From JANOMH01 sp031422295 (GTDB lineage: Bacteria; Pseudomonadota; Alphaproteobacteria; Rhodobacterales; Rhodobacteraceae), in contig JANOQM010000030.1 of NCBI GenBank assembly GCA_031422295.1, positions 133,184 through 197,183 on the forward strand: a stretch of 64,000 nucleotides of DNA, written 5' to 3'. Numbering within the stretch: position 1 is the first letter of the stretch; each line of letters opens with the position of its first letter. Under the pieces are notes generated by a model, which was given only the letters and a program-made list of their open reading frames with translations, ran no database searches and was not told where the DNA came from. The position numbers were made by a program, and so were the translations under genes. Positions 51,564 to 61,493 of this stretch are shown in pieces.

Positions 51564-51964
51564 CACTCCCGCCGCATCAATTTGCATGCCGCGTCTATTA
51601 CGAAGACACCGACCTTGCCGGGATCGTCTATTACGCGAATTATCTGAAATTCATCGAACGGGCGCGGACCGAATGGGTGCGCGGGCTGGGGGTTGATCAG
51701 GGGAAACTCAAATCCGACGCAGGTGTCGTGTTTGCAGTACGCCGGGTCGAGGCGGAGTATCTGAGCCCCGCCCGGTTTGACGATGAACTGGTGGTGCAGA
51801 CTGCGGTGCAGGTGGTCGGCGGGGCGCGGCTGGTGCTGCGGCAGAATGTTTTGCGGGGTGATGCCCTGCTGTTTTCGGCGCTGGTCACCCTAGTTGCCCT
51901 GACCGCCACAGGTGCGCCAACCCGCCTTCCGGCAGAGTTTCGCCAACGCATTGCCAAGTCATAG
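51557..51964 (+). CDS. ybgC: Tol-Pal system acyl-CoA thioesterase YbgC
   Basis: A 135-residue hot-dog thioesterase. The catalytic motif is Y-Y-E-D-T-D-L-A-G-I-V-Y-Y-A-N-Y-L, with the conserved Asp, then R-A-R-T-E-W-V-R. The best start is GTG 51557, overlapping the previous stop and beginning V-L-T-L-P-P-H-Q-F; the longer open frame runs against the preceding gene. Members hydrolyse acyl-CoA or acyl-ACP and associate with phospholipid synthesis. It opens the tol-pal cluster. Confidence 0.95.
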   Translation: MLTLPPHQFACRVYYEDTDLAGIVYYANYLKFIERARTEWVRGLGVDQGKLKSDAGVVFAVRRVEAEYLSPARFDDELVVQTAVQVVGGARLVLRQNVLRGDALLFSALVTLVALTATGAPTRLPAEFRQRIAKS

Positions 51965-52077
51965 CCGAAAAAACATCATTGTGAGCCGTGTTTGGTTGGA
52001 TTTCCCATTATAAATGCGCTAAGCCCGGTCCTAAGTGCGCCCCAAGATGGCCACATGGCGAGCAAAGAGCGAAAACT

Positions 52078-52749
<672 letters not shown>

Positions 52750-52751
52750 TC

Positions 52752-53264
52752 ATGGCCGCCGGGGTGATGAAGAAAGAAGGCGGGCGTCGGCGCAGGGGTC
52801 GCAGAAGCCAGCCGATGGCTGAGATCAATATCACGCCGATGGTGGATGTGATGCTGGTGCTGTTGATCATTTTCATGGTGGCGGCCCCACTGATGACCGT
52901 GGGTGTGCCAGTTGAACTGCCCAAGACAGCGGCCAATGCCTTGCCGTCTGAGGAGGAGGAACCGCTGACCGTGACGATTACCGCCGAGGGGACCTTGAGC
53001 ATTCAGAACACCGAAGTGGCCCCGTCCGAATTGATTGCCAAATTGCAGGCCATTGCCGCCGAACGCACCAGCGACCGGATTTTCCTGCGCGCCGATGGGG
53101 CCAATGAGTGGAACAAGGTGGCCGAAGTGATGGGCGCGCTGAATGCGGGCGGCTTTTCCAACATCGGCTTGGTCACGGACATTGGCGCGGGCGAGTTTGG
53201 CGGGGCGGCGATTGAGGCTCCGGCGATTGTGGACGGCACGATTATCGAAGATACGACGGAATAG
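52752..53264 (+). CDS. tolR: Tol-Pal complex subunit TolR
   Basis: A 170-residue ExbD/TolR protein: a basic N-terminal cytoplasmic stretch (G-R-R-R-R-G-R-R-S), then the single helix I-N-I-T-P-M-V-D-V-M-L-V-L-L-I-I-F-M-V, in which the Asp is the proton-carrying residue, and a periplasmic domain of about 110 residues ending in an acidic tail. It begins 2 bp after the tolQ stop, consistent with co-translation. Confidence 0.96.
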   Translation: MAAGVMKKEGGRRRRGRRSQPMAEINITPMVDVMLVLLIIFMVAAPLMTVGVPVELPKTAANALPSEEEEPLTVTITAEGTLSIQNTEVAPSELIAKLQAIAAERTSDRIFLRADGANEWNKVAEVMGALNAGGFSNIGLVTDIGAGEFGGAAIEAPAIVDGTIIEDTTE

Positions 53265-53285
53265 GACCGCTTCAGGGTGGACACC

Positions 53286-54446
53286 ATGGAACGCCGGTTC
53301 AGCTTTGGCACCTATACTTCCGGGATCGCGCATGTGGTCCTGATTGCATGGCTGTTGCTGGGCTGGGGGCTGACGGCTGAACCTTTGCCATTTGAAGTGA
53401 CCGAAGTGTCGGTTGTGTCGGGCGAAGAATATGATCGGCTCGTGGCTGCGACCACGCCGCAGCCTTCGACTGAGGAGCCTGTCGCACCGGATGCGCCTGC
53501 GGCAGAGGATGCCCCCGCGCCGGAGGCCCCCGTGGTGGAACCGCCGCCCGATCAGGTGACCCCGGATGCCCCGCCCCCCGCGACCGAGGACACGCCCCCC
53601 CCGGATGCGCCTCTGCCGATCGAGCCGCCGGCCGAAGGTGTAGAGGAGGCCCCGACCCAACCGCCGCAGCCTTTGGAAGAGGCTTTGCCAGACCCCACGT
53701 TGCCCGAAGCGATCCGCCCGGTATCCCGCCCGATTGACCGGGTGGCCCCCGAGGCAGTGCAACCGCCGCCCGAGGATGTGCCGGTGGCCGAGGTGGTGCA
53801 GGAGGCTGTGGTGCCGGATGAGGCGGTCCCGCCTGCCGAGGTGGTTGAAGAGCCGTTGGAGGAGGCCGCCCCTGAGGCGGCGGCGACCGAGATTGTGACC
53901 GAGGCGGATGAACCTGCGACCGCGCCAGTGACGGCTTTGAGGCCCCCAGTGCGGCCCGAGCGGGTTGTGGCGGCGGCGGAAACGCCGGTCGAGGAACCGG
54001 CTGAGGCGGCAACAGTTGAAGAAAGCGTGGAGGCGCCGGATACGACTGCGGCGGATCAGGCGGCTGTGGCGGCGGCTTTGGAGGCGGCTTTGGCCGGTGG
54101 GTCGGAAGAGCCCGTGGCGGCCCAAGGCCCACCGATGACCGGGTCAGAGCGGGATGCGTTCCGGGTTGCCGTCAGTTCGTGCTGGAATGTCGATGTAGGG
54201 TCAGAGGCCGCGAGCGTAACGGTGACTGTCGGGTTCGAATTGGGCCGGGATGGCAAAGTTGTTGGCGATGTGCGCCAGATTGGCGGCAGTGGTGGGTCCG
54301 ATGCGGCGATCCAAACGGCGTTTGGGGCGGCGCGGCGGGCGATTTTGCGTTGCCAGCAGGACGGGTTCCAATTGCCCGAGGATAAATATGAGCAATGGCG
54401 CGCGGTCGAGATGACCTTTGACCCCAATGGAATGCGTTTGCGGTGA
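53286..54446 (+). CDS. tolA: Cell envelope integrity protein TolA
   Basis: A 386-residue protein that links inner and outer membranes. Domain I is the membrane anchor at about residues 12-32 (H-V-V-L-I-A-W-L-L-L-G-W). Domain II (about 50-275) is low-complexity and very rich in Pro, Glu and Ala (P-D-A-P-A-A-E-D-A-P, P-P-P-A-T-E-D) rather than the Ala/Lys helix of enterobacteria, so it is likely extended. Domain III (about 285-386) has the C-terminal TolA fold with one Cys near the start and one near the end. ATG 53286 has AGGG 8 nt upstream; GTG 53277 is an alternative. Confidence 0.92.
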   Translation: MERRFSFGTYTSGIAHVVLIAWLLLGWGLTAEPLPFEVTEVSVVSGEEYDRLVAATTPQPSTEEPVAPDAPAAEDAPAPEAPVVEPPPDQVTPDAPPPATEDTPPPDAPLPIEPPAEGVEEAPTQPPQPLEEALPDPTLPEAIRPVSRPIDRVAPEAVQPPPEDVPVAEVVQEAVVPDEAVPPAEVVEEPLEEAAPEAAATEIVTEADEPATAPVTALRPPVRPERVVAAAETPVEEPAEAATVEESVEAPDTTAADQAAVAAALEAALAGGSEEPVAAQGPPMTGSERDAFRVAVSSCWNVDVGSEAASVTVTVGFELGRDGKVVGDVRQIGGSGGSDAAIQTAFGAARRAILRCQQDGFQLPEDKYEQWRAVEMTFDPNGMRLR

Positions 54447-54577
54447 CAGAAATGGCGAACATCCGCACGGCCCTGAAACAATGGCAATTGCCTGCTGGCA
54501 TTGATCCATTTCATGGCATAATTGGGCAAACTGCGCATGTTGCGATCAAACGAGCCGAAAAAAAGAGGATAGACCTG

Positions 54578-55885
54578 ATGACCCGATTTCTGGCCGTTTT
54601 GTTGGCCCTGTTCATGGCGGGGCCGACACTGGCCCAAGGCCCGTTGCAGATTACCATCACTGATGGGGTGATCGAACCCCTGCCATTTGCTGCCCCGATC
54701 TTTCAGGCGGAAACCGGCGGTGCCGAGCAGTTGGCCGCTGATATCAGCCGTGTGGTGGCCGAGGATCTGGTGGGCACCGGCCTGTTCCGGCAGATCGGCC
54801 CGGATGCGTTTATCTCGACCGTCGCCAGCTTTGCCGACCCCATTGCCTATGCCGATTGGCGGGCGATCAATGCGCAGGCTCTGGTCACGGGGGCGGTGTC
54901 GGTGCAGGGCGATCAACTGGTCGTCAAGTTCCGGCTGTATGACGTGTTTTCCGGCGCCGAACTGGGCGAGGGGCAACAACTGGTCGGCACGGTCGGCGGG
55001 TTCCGCCGGATGGGCCATAAGGTGGCGGACGCGGTCTATTCCCGGATCACCGGCGAGGCCGGGTATTTCGACAGCCGGGTGGTGTTTGTGTCGGAAAGCG
55101 GGCCAAAGGATAACCGGCTGAAACGGCTGGCGATCATGGATTATGACGGGGCGGGCATTCAGTTTCTGACCGAAAGCGGGTCGATTGTGCTGGCCCCGCG
55201 GTTTTCGCCCACCGGCGACCGGGTGCTGTATACCAGCTATGAAAGCGGTTTCCCCCGGATCAACCTGCTGGATGTGCGTAGCGTCGGAAGGCAACAGTTG
55301 ACCACCCAAGCGGGTGAAATGGCGTTTTCCCCCCGGTTTTCGCGCGATGGGTCACAGGTGATTTATTCCCTGATCAATGGCGGCAATACCGATATCTTCC
55401 GCACCGATCTGGCCACCGGCCAGCATACGCAACTGACCAATGCCCCATCGATTGAAACCGCGCCCAGCTTTTCCCCTGATGGCAGCCAGATCGTGTTTGA
55501 AAGCGACAGGTCGGGGTCACAGCAGATTTATGTGATGTCCGCCAATGGTGGCGAGCCGCAGCGCATATCGTTTGGCGACGGGCGGTATTCCAGCCCGGTC
55601 TGGTCGCCGCGCGGTGATCTGATCGCCTTTACCAAACAGGGGGATCGGTTTTTCATCGGTGTGATGCGCACCGATGGGTCCGAAGAGCGGCTGCTGACCG
55701 CGTCATTTCTGGACGAAGGCCCGACCTGGGCCCCCAATGGCCGGGTGCTGATGTTCACCCGCGAAAGCGAAGGCGCAGAAGGTGCATCGTCGATCTGGTC
55801 GGTGGATATTTCGGGCCGGAACCTGCGGCAGGTCGCCACTGGCGGCATGGCGTCCGACCCGTCCTGGGGCCCGTTGCAGCCCTGA
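54578..55885 (+). CDS. tolB: Tol-Pal system beta-propeller protein TolB
   Basis: A 435-residue periplasmic protein with a signal peptide (M-T-R-F-L-A-V-L-L-A-L-F-M-A-G-P-T-L-A-Q). An N-terminal alpha/beta domain is followed by a six-bladed propeller with repeating blade motifs: L-A-P-R-F-S-P-T-G-D-R, M-A-F-S-P-R-F-S-R-D-G-S, A-P-S-F-S-P-D-G-S-Q-I-V-F-E-S-D-R and S-S-P-V-W-S-P-R-G-D. It binds Pal and the TolA C terminus. The ATG at 54578 gives the signal peptide; the open frame back to 54443 is non-coding in look. Confidence 0.96.
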   Translation: MTRFLAVLLALFMAGPTLAQGPLQITITDGVIEPLPFAAPIFQAETGGAEQLAADISRVVAEDLVGTGLFRQIGPDAFISTVASFADPIAYADWRAINAQALVTGAVSVQGDQLVVKFRLYDVFSGAELGEGQQLVGTVGGFRRMGHKVADAVYSRITGEAGYFDSRVVFVSESGPKDNRLKRLAIMDYDGAGIQFLTESGSIVLAPRFSPTGDRVLYTSYESGFPRINLLDVRSVGRQQLTTQAGEMAFSPRFSRDGSQVIYSLINGGNTDIFRTDLATGQHTQLTNAPSIETAPSFSPDGSQIVFESDRSGSQQIYVMSANGGEPQRISFGDGRYSSPVWSPRGDLIAFTKQGDRFFIGVMRTDGSEERLLTASFLDEGPTWAPNGRVLMFTRESEGAEGASSIWSVDISGRNLRQVATGGMASDPSWGPLQP

Positions 55886-55980
55886 TGCGGGACTAAAGCG
55901 GATGTGATTTTGTCCCGCTTCCCCAAAGGGGGCGGGGCATGCTAGGTTAAGGCTAACGGGCAAGAAAAACAAAGGCGGGT

Positions 55981-56517
55981 ATGATGAACAAATTCCTTTT
56001 GGCGACAATTCTGGTGGCAGGTCTGGCGCTGTCGGCCTGCACAAGGCCTGACCGGTTTGGCGCAGGTGCTGATGGCGGGCTGGACCCCAATGGCGGGCTG
56101 AACAATGGCGGCATTGACCAGTCCGGTCTGGGCGGCCCGAATGACCCGGCCAGCCCTGCCTATTTCAACCAGACTATCGGTGACCGGGTGCTGTTTGTCA
56201 TTGATCAATCCACCCTGACCCCGCAAGGCATTGCTACGCTGAACGGGCAGGCGCAATGGCTGCAAACCAATTCTGATTATCTGGCGATCATCGAAGGCCA
56301 TGCCGATGAACAGGGCACCCGCGAATATAACGTCGCTTTGGGGGCCCGCCGCGCCAATGCTGTCCGCGAATATCTGATTTCCCAAGGGATTTCGGACGCC
56401 CGCCTGCGCACTGTCAGTTATGGCAAGGAACGCCCGATTGCAGTGTGTTCGGACGAAAGCTGTTATGCGCAGAACCGCCGTGCGGTGACGGTGATTTCGG
56501 TGGGCACGCTGGGATAA
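55981..56517 (+). CDS. pal: Peptidoglycan-associated lipoprotein Pal
   Basis: A 178-residue outer-membrane lipoprotein. The lipobox is L-A-L-S-A-C, with the acylated Cys at about residue 20, followed by a Gly/Asn/Asp-rich linker (D-G-G-L-D-P-N-G-G-L-N-N-G-G). The OmpA-like domain has I-E-G-H-A-D-E-Q-G-T-R-E-Y-N-V-A-L-G-A-R-R-A-N-A-V, with the Asp and Arg that grip diaminopimelate. It holds the outer membrane to the wall and is pulled by Tol. A tail-motif repeat follows. Confidence 0.97.
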   Translation: MMNKFLLATILVAGLALSACTRPDRFGAGADGGLDPNGGLNNGGIDQSGLGGPNDPASPAYFNQTIGDRVLFVIDQSTLTPQGIATLNGQAQWLQTNSDYLAIIEGHADEQGTREYNVALGARRANAVREYLISQGISDARLRTVSYGKERPIAVCSDESCYAQNRRAVTVISVGTLG

Positions 56518-56550
56518 ACCCCAGCCGCCTGCGCTTTTGCCCCCCGCCAG

Positions 56551-56581
56551 AGCCTCCGGCGGGGATATTTAAGCACAAAAG
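56551..56581 (+). repeat. Tail motif between pal and cpoB
   Basis: GCCTCCGGCGGGGATATTTA, then AGCACAAAAGA, starting about 35 bp after the pal stop. It lies inside the operon rather than at its end, so it cannot simply be a full terminator. Confidence 0.85.
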
Positions 56582-56622
56582 ATATTGGGGGTCGGGGTTC
56601 TTGCAGGATGAAGGGTCAAGGA

Positions 56623-57441
56623 ATGTTGCGGATCAGGGCGATTTTTATCGTGCTGTGTTTGGGGATGCCGGGGCTGGTTCTGGCGCAGGACACAACGCTG
56701 GCCGATCTACGTCAGCAACTCTCGACCTTGTACATTGATATCCAGAACCTGAAATCCGAACTGACAGCGTCGGGCGCGCTGACGCAAGGGACCGCGGGCA
56801 ACACCCCGCTGGAGCGCCTCAATTCCATCGAGGCGCAATTGCAGGCCCTGACCTCGAAGACCGAAGAGCTGGAGTTCCGGATCAACCGCATCACAGTCGA
56901 TGGCACCAACCGCATTGGTGATCTGGAGTTTCGGATTTGCGAGCTGGAAGCGGGCTGCGATATTGGGGCGCTGGGCGATACCCCCAGTCTGGGCGGTGTG
57001 GACAATGGCGCCGAGGTGACCGGCCCCGCCGAAGTTGTTCCGCCGACCGGTGATTTGGCTGTCAATGAGCAGGCGGATTTCGAAAGGGCACAGGCGGCCG
57101 TTGCGGCCGGCGACTTTCGCAGCGCCATTGATCAGCTTGCGACCTTTGGCACGGCCTATCCGGGCAGCCCCCTGACAGCGCGTGCGCTCTATCTCAAGGG
57201 CGAGGCGCTGGAGGCGGCAGGCGAGTTGAGCAATGCCGCCCGGGCCTATCTGGAAAGCTTTTCGGCGGAACCGGCCGGGTCGATTGCGCCGGATGCCTTG
57301 TTTAAGCTGGGCGTGTCGCTGGGCCAGTTGGGCCAGACCGCCGATGCCTGCGTCACATTGGCCGAGGTCCCCACCCGGTTTCCCGGTGCCCCCGCCGTGT
57401 TAGAGGCGCAATCGGCGATGCGTAATCTGGGATGTCCTTAG
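56623..57441 (+). CDS. cpoB: Tol-Pal associated periplasmic protein CpoB (YbgF)
   Basis: A 272-residue secreted protein: signal peptide ending in L-V-L-A-Q, coiled coil at about residues 25-100 (heptads in L-A-D-L-R-Q-Q-L-S-T-L-Y-I-D-I-Q-N-L and later L-N-S-I-E-A-Q-L-Q-A-L), a Pro/Gly linker, then TPR repeats (A-D-F-E-R-A-Q-A-A-V-A-A-G-D-F-R-S-A, L-Y-L-K-G-E-A-L) to the end. It coordinates wall synthesis with outer-membrane constriction. ATG 56623 has AAGGG 7 nt upstream; ATG 56608 is an alternative. It overlaps tilS by 10 bp. Confidence 0.93.
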   Translation: MLRIRAIFIVLCLGMPGLVLAQDTTLADLRQQLSTLYIDIQNLKSELTASGALTQGTAGNTPLERLNSIEAQLQALTSKTEELEFRINRITVDGTNRIGDLEFRICELEAGCDIGALGDTPSLGGVDNGAEVTGPAEVVPPTGDLAVNEQADFERAQAAVAAGDFRSAIDQLATFGTAYPGSPLTARALYLKGEALEAAGELSNAARAYLESFSAEPAGSIAPDALFKLGVSLGQLGQTADACVTLAEVPTRFPGAPAVLEAQSAMRNLGCP

Positions 57442-58703
57442 ACGAGGCCTGGCTGGCTGCGCAGGGCGAGGATGCAGCGCTGTTGCGGGCTGCCAGCACG
57501 GCGTTCTTTTTTAACAAGCAGGTGAATGTTGGCGTTGCTGTGTCGGGCGGCAGCGATTCGATGGCGATGTTGCATCTGATGGCGCGGGTCGCACCCCAGA
57601 TGGGGTGGAGTGTTCATGCCGTGACGGTGAACCATGGGCTGCGCCCAGAGGCCGTGACAGAAGCTGCATTTGTTGCGTCAGCCTGTGTCGCACTTGGCGT
57701 GCCCCATGCAACATTGCAGTGGCAGCGGATTGAGACGACAGGCAATCTTCAGGATCAAGCGGCCCGTGCGCGATATGGGTTGATGGCGGGCTGGGCGCAG
57801 CGCCACAGCATAACCCATGTCGCGGTCGGACATACCGCTGATGATCAGGCGGAAAACTTTGTGATGCGGTTGGCACGCAAGTCCGGGATCGACGGTTTGT
57901 CTGGGATGCGCCGGGAATGGGATCAGGCAGGGGTGACATTCGCCCGGCCGTTTTTGTTTCATGCCCGGGCCAAACTACGGGCCTATCTGAGCGATGCGGG
58001 GATCGGCTGGATGGACGATCCATCAAACGAAAATGATCGGTTCGCACGCGTCAGGGCCCGCAAGGCCATGGTTCATTTGCAGCGGCTTGACATTTCGACG
58101 ACGGTTCTTTCCGATGTCTCGGCCCATCTGTCAGATGCCCGACAGGCACTGGAAAGTTACAGTCAGGACATAGCCCACCGGATTGTTATTTGCAGAAAAG
58201 GTGACGTCATCATTGACTGGCGTGGGCTGCAGACATCACCATCTGAGGTACAGCGCCGTGTGATGATTGCGGCACTAAGATGGGTTTCAGGTTCTGAATA
58301 TCCGCCAAGGTTTGCCGCGTTACAAAATCTTGAAATGGCCATCTTCCGCCGCAAGGACAAAACCCTGTCGGGCTGCCGGATTGTCAGTTCGGATGTGTCG
58401 GTGCGCATTTTCAGGGAATATAAAGCGGTGGCGGGCCTGTCTGGGCCAACCGATCAGATTTGGGATAACCGATGGCAGCTCAAAGGCCCGCACGATCCTG
58501 GGTTGCAGATCGGGGCACTTGGCCCAAAGGGTCTGAAAGCCTGCCCCAACTGGCGCGCCACTGGCCTTCCCCGCATGTCGCTGCTGTCCTCGCCCGCCGT
58601 TTGGCAGGGCGACACCCTGGTCGCTGCCCCGCTTGCTGGCTTCAATGATGCATGGCAGGCGCGAATTGTCGCGGATTTTCAGTCTTACTTGCTTTCGCAT
58701 TGA
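57432..58703 (+). CDS. tilS: tRNA(Ile)-lysidine synthase TilS
   Basis: A 423-residue N-type ATP pyrophosphatase that converts C34 of tRNA-Ile(CAU) to lysidine. The PP-loop is A-V-S-G-G-S-D-S-M-A-M-L-H-L; H-T-A-D-D-Q-A-E-N-F-V-M-R-L-A-R and G-L-S-G-M follow in order. A TilS substrate-binding C-terminal part is present but divergent. Codon use becomes less biased in the second half. Position between cpoB and ftsH is the usual one in alphaproteobacteria. Confidence 0.94.
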   Translation: MSLDEAWLAAQGEDAALLRAASTAFFFNKQVNVGVAVSGGSDSMAMLHLMARVAPQMGWSVHAVTVNHGLRPEAVTEAAFVASACVALGVPHATLQWQRIETTGNLQDQAARARYGLMAGWAQRHSITHVAVGHTADDQAENFVMRLARKSGIDGLSGMRREWDQAGVTFARPFLFHARAKLRAYLSDAGIGWMDDPSNENDRFARVRARKAMVHLQRLDISTTVLSDVSAHLSDARQALESYSQDIAHRIVICRKGDVIIDWRGLQTSPSEVQRRVMIAALRWVSGSEYPPRFAALQNLEMAIFRRKDKTLSGCRIVSSDVSVRIFREYKAVAGLSGPTDQIWDNRWQLKGPHDPGLQIGALGPKGLKACPNWRATGLPRMSLLSSPAVWQGDTLVAAPLAGFNDAWQARIVADFQSYLLSH

Positions 58704-58786
58704 ACATGGCGGGCTGATGTCTATCTTAGCACAAAGGCCAACGCGCAGGTGCTGCGTTCTGGTCAGGGGTTTCAAAGGAGAGTGCC

Positions 58787-60706
58787 TTGGGCAATGTCCG
58801 TAATATCGCCTTTTGGGTCGTGCTGTTTCTGCTGATCCTAGCGCTGTTCAATCTGTTCAATAACAGTGCCAATACAGTGGCATCGAATGCGCGCAGCTAT
58901 TCTGAGTTCGTCTCGGCGGTGCAGGGTGGCAGCGTGTCCGAAGTGACACTGGATGGCGAACAAATCCGCTATCGCGGCACTGACAATAACAACTACGTCA
59001 CGATCAAACCGGAAGATGCCGCCGTGACCGATCTGCTGATCGACCGGGGCGTGCCGTTCACGGCCAAAAGTCAGGCAGAATCGACTCTGAAATCGTTCCT
59101 GCTGGCGTTGGCCCCGTTCGTGCTGCTGATCGGTGTCTGGGTCTATTTCATGAACCGGATGCAGGGTGGCGGGCGCGGCGGTGCGATGGGCTTTGGCAAG
59201 AGCCGCGCCAAACTGCTGACTGAAAAGCAGGGCCGCATTACGTTTGACGATGTGGCTGGCATTGACGAGGCCAAGGAAGAGCTGGAGGAAATCGTTGAAT
59301 TTCTTCGTAATCCGCAAAAATTCTCGCGCCTGGGCGGCAAAATTCCCAAAGGTGCGCTGCTGGTCGGCCCGCCTGGCACCGGTAAAACCCTGCTGGCCCG
59401 CGCCATTGCCGGCGAGGCGGGTGTGCCGTTTTTCACCATCTCGGGCTCAGATTTTGTCGAAATGTTCGTCGGTGTCGGTGCATCCCGGGTTCGTGATATG
59501 TTCGAACAGGCGAAAAAGAATGCGCCTTGTATTGTCTTTATCGACGAGATTGACGCCGTGGGCCGGTCGCGTGGCGTGGGCTATGGCGGCGGCAATGACG
59601 AGCGTGAGCAGACGCTGAACCAGTTGCTGGTCGAAATGGACGGGTTCGAGGCGAATGAAGGCATCATTATCGTCGCGGCGACCAACCGCCCCGATGTGCT
59701 GGACCCCGCCCTATTGCGCCCCGGCCGGTTTGACCGGCAGGTCACGGTGCCGAACCCCGATATCAAAGGCCGCGAGAAGATTCTGGGTGTTCATGCCCGC
59801 AAGGTGCCGCTTGGCCCCGATGTGGACCTGCGCATTATCGCCCGTGGCTGCCCCGGATTTTCCGGTGCTGATCTGGCCAATCTGGTGAACGAAGCGGCCT
59901 TGATGGCCGCCCGGATTGGTCGCCGCTTTGTCACCATGCATGACTTTGAATCCGCCAAGGACAAAGTGATGATGGGTGCCGAACGCCGGTCAATGGTGAT
60001 GTCGGAAGACGAGAAAAAGCTGACCGCCTATCACGAGGCTGGCCATGCGATTGTGGGCCTGAACGTGCCGCAGCATGACCCGATCCACAAAGCCACGATC
60101 ATTCCGCGTGGCCGCGCACTGGGTCTGGTCCTGTCTTTGCCGGAACGTGACCAGTTGTCAGTCAGTTTCACCAAATACCGGTCGAAGATTGCCATGGCGA
60201 TGGGCGGCAAGGTGGCGGAAGAGCTGATTTTCGGCAAAGAGAACGTCACCAGCGGGGCCACCAGCGATATTCAGCAGGTGTCCAAGATTGCCCGCGCCAT
60301 GGTCACGCAGTTCGGCATGTCCGATAAAATCGGCCATATCGACTATGCCAATGAACAGCAAAGCTATCTGGGCGCATATGGCGGCGGTACCAATCATTCC
60401 GCCGAAACCCAAAAGCTGATCGACGAAGAAGTCCGCCGGATGATCGACGAAGGCTATAACACCGCCAAACAGATCCTGACCGACAAGGCCGATGATCTGA
60501 AGCGGCTGGCCGAGGGGCTGCTGGAATACGAGACGCTGACAGGCATCGAGATTGCCAAGGTCATAGCAGGCGAAGCGCTGAACCGCGGTGACGACAAAGA
60601 CGACGGCATGCATACGCCCGGCGGTGGGGCCTCGGTCACGGCAATCCCGAAGACCAAGCCGCGCAAGCCCAAAGAGACCGGGCTGGAACCCGAACCAAGC
60701 GTCTAG
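58787..60706 (+). CDS. ftsH: ATP-dependent zinc metalloprotease FtsH
   Basis: A 639-residue membrane protease. Two N-terminal helices (about 6-23 and 106-124) flank a periplasmic domain. The AAA+ part has Walker A G-P-P-G-T-G-K-T-L, Walker B I-V-F-I-D-E-I-D-A-V-G and the second region of homology A-T-N-R-P-D-V-L-D-P-A-L-L-R-P-G-R-F-D-R. The protease motif is H-E-A-G-H, with the third ligand Asp further on. It starts with TTG, set by an AAAGGAG site 6 nt before it. It degrades membrane and regulatory proteins. A strong terminator follows. Confidence 0.97.
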   Translation: MGNVRNIAFWVVLFLLILALFNLFNNSANTVASNARSYSEFVSAVQGGSVSEVTLDGEQIRYRGTDNNNYVTIKPEDAAVTDLLIDRGVPFTAKSQAESTLKSFLLALAPFVLLIGVWVYFMNRMQGGGRGGAMGFGKSRAKLLTEKQGRITFDDVAGIDEAKEELEEIVEFLRNPQKFSRLGGKIPKGALLVGPPGTGKTLLARAIAGEAGVPFFTISGSDFVEMFVGVGASRVRDMFEQAKKNAPCIVFIDEIDAVGRSRGVGYGGGNDEREQTLNQLLVEMDGFEANEGIIIVAATNRPDVLDPALLRPGRFDRQVTVPNPDIKGREKILGVHARKVPLGPDVDLRIIARGCPGFSGADLANLVNEAALMAARIGRRFVTMHDFESAKDKVMMGAERRSMVMSEDEKKLTAYHEAGHAIVGLNVPQHDPIHKATIIPRGRALGLVLSLPERDQLSVSFTKYRSKIAMAMGGKVAEELIFGKENVTSGATSDIQQVSKIARAMVTQFGMSDKIGHIDYANEQQSYLGAYGGGTNHSAETQKLIDEEVRRMIDEGYNTAKQILTDKADDLKRLAEGLLEYETLTGIEIAKVIAGEALNRGDDKDDGMHTPGGGASVTAIPKTKPRKPKETGLEPEPSV

Positions 60707-60723
60707 AAAAGCCTTTCACTTTT

Positions 60724-60754
60724 CGCCGCCCCGGATTATCCGGGGCGGCGTTTT
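60724..60754 (+). terminator. Rho-independent terminator after ftsH
   Basis: An 11-bp perfect stem, CGCCGCCCCGG and CCGGGGCGGCG, with an ATTAT loop and a TTTT run, starting 18 bp after the ftsH stop codon. It closes the ruv/tol/pal/tilS/ftsH stretch. Confidence 0.95.
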
Positions 60755-60772
60755 ACTGTCATCAGGTGACCC

Positions 60773-61366
60773 ATGCCCGCGCTGATCCCGACCCAAATCA
60801 CCGGCACGATCACCTGGCTGGGGCACCAGCCGGACCCCGTGCTGAATGACGTTATCCGGGCACTGCCATTGACCGAAATGGCCCTGACCTTTGCTGGCTA
60901 TGCGGGCGAAAGTCATGCCGGTCTGAACCGGCCGTCCTGCAGCCGGGTCAAGGCGCAATATCCGCGCGGCACCGAAATCCGCAACGTACGGCAACTATCC
61001 GTCGTCAGCGCCGAGGAAATGGCGGCTGTGGCTGCCGAACTGGGGCTGGATACGTGGGATCATGCCTGGGTTGGCGCGTCTGTGGTCATCTCTGGCATCC
61101 CGGATTTTACCCATATTCCACCTGGGTCGCGGTTGCAGGCGGCGGGTGGGGCCACCTTGACCGTGGATATGGAAAACCACCCTTGCATCGAACCTGCCAA
61201 GACCATCGAACTGGTGCATCCCGGCCAGGGCACAGCCTTTAAGGCGGCGGCAAAAGGCCGGCGCGGTGTTACAGCTTGGGTCGAACGCGAGGGTGTTCTG
61301 CGTCTGGGTGATGTGGTCACATTGCACATCCCCGACCAACGGCCTTGGGCACCCGGCCTGATTTGA
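60773..61366 (+). CDS. MOSC-domain protein (sulfurase-type)
   Basis: A 197-residue protein whose whole length is a MOSC-like beta-barrel. Visible motifs are A-G-Y-A-G-E-S-H-A-G-L-N-R near residue 45, the R-N-V-R-Q-L-S-V-V-S strand, and D-H-A-W-V-G-A-S-V-V-I-S-G-I in the core. MOSC domains carry sulfur or bind molybdenum cofactor; a Cys in N-H-P-C could be the sulfur carrier. Family members are small stand-alone proteins. The target is unknown. It begins 19 bp after the terminator and has no partner. Confidence 0.87.
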   Translation: MPALIPTQITGTITWLGHQPDPVLNDVIRALPLTEMALTFAGYAGESHAGLNRPSCSRVKAQYPRGTEIRNVRQLSVVSAEEMAAVAAELGLDTWDHAWVGASVVISGIPDFTHIPPGSRLQAAGGATLTVDMENHPCIEPAKTIELVHPGQGTAFKAAAKGRRGVTAWVEREGVLRLGDVVTLHIPDQRPWAPGLI

Positions 61367-61493
61367 CGGCTTTTCGTCAGCCCCGCCGATTCCGGGGTTG
61401 GAAATGTCGGAAATGCATTTCAAGTCCTGCGCGCGCCGCTCTATACGGCGTCTAGCCGCCGGGCAATTGCGCCCAGCCCCAAGGGACTTGACC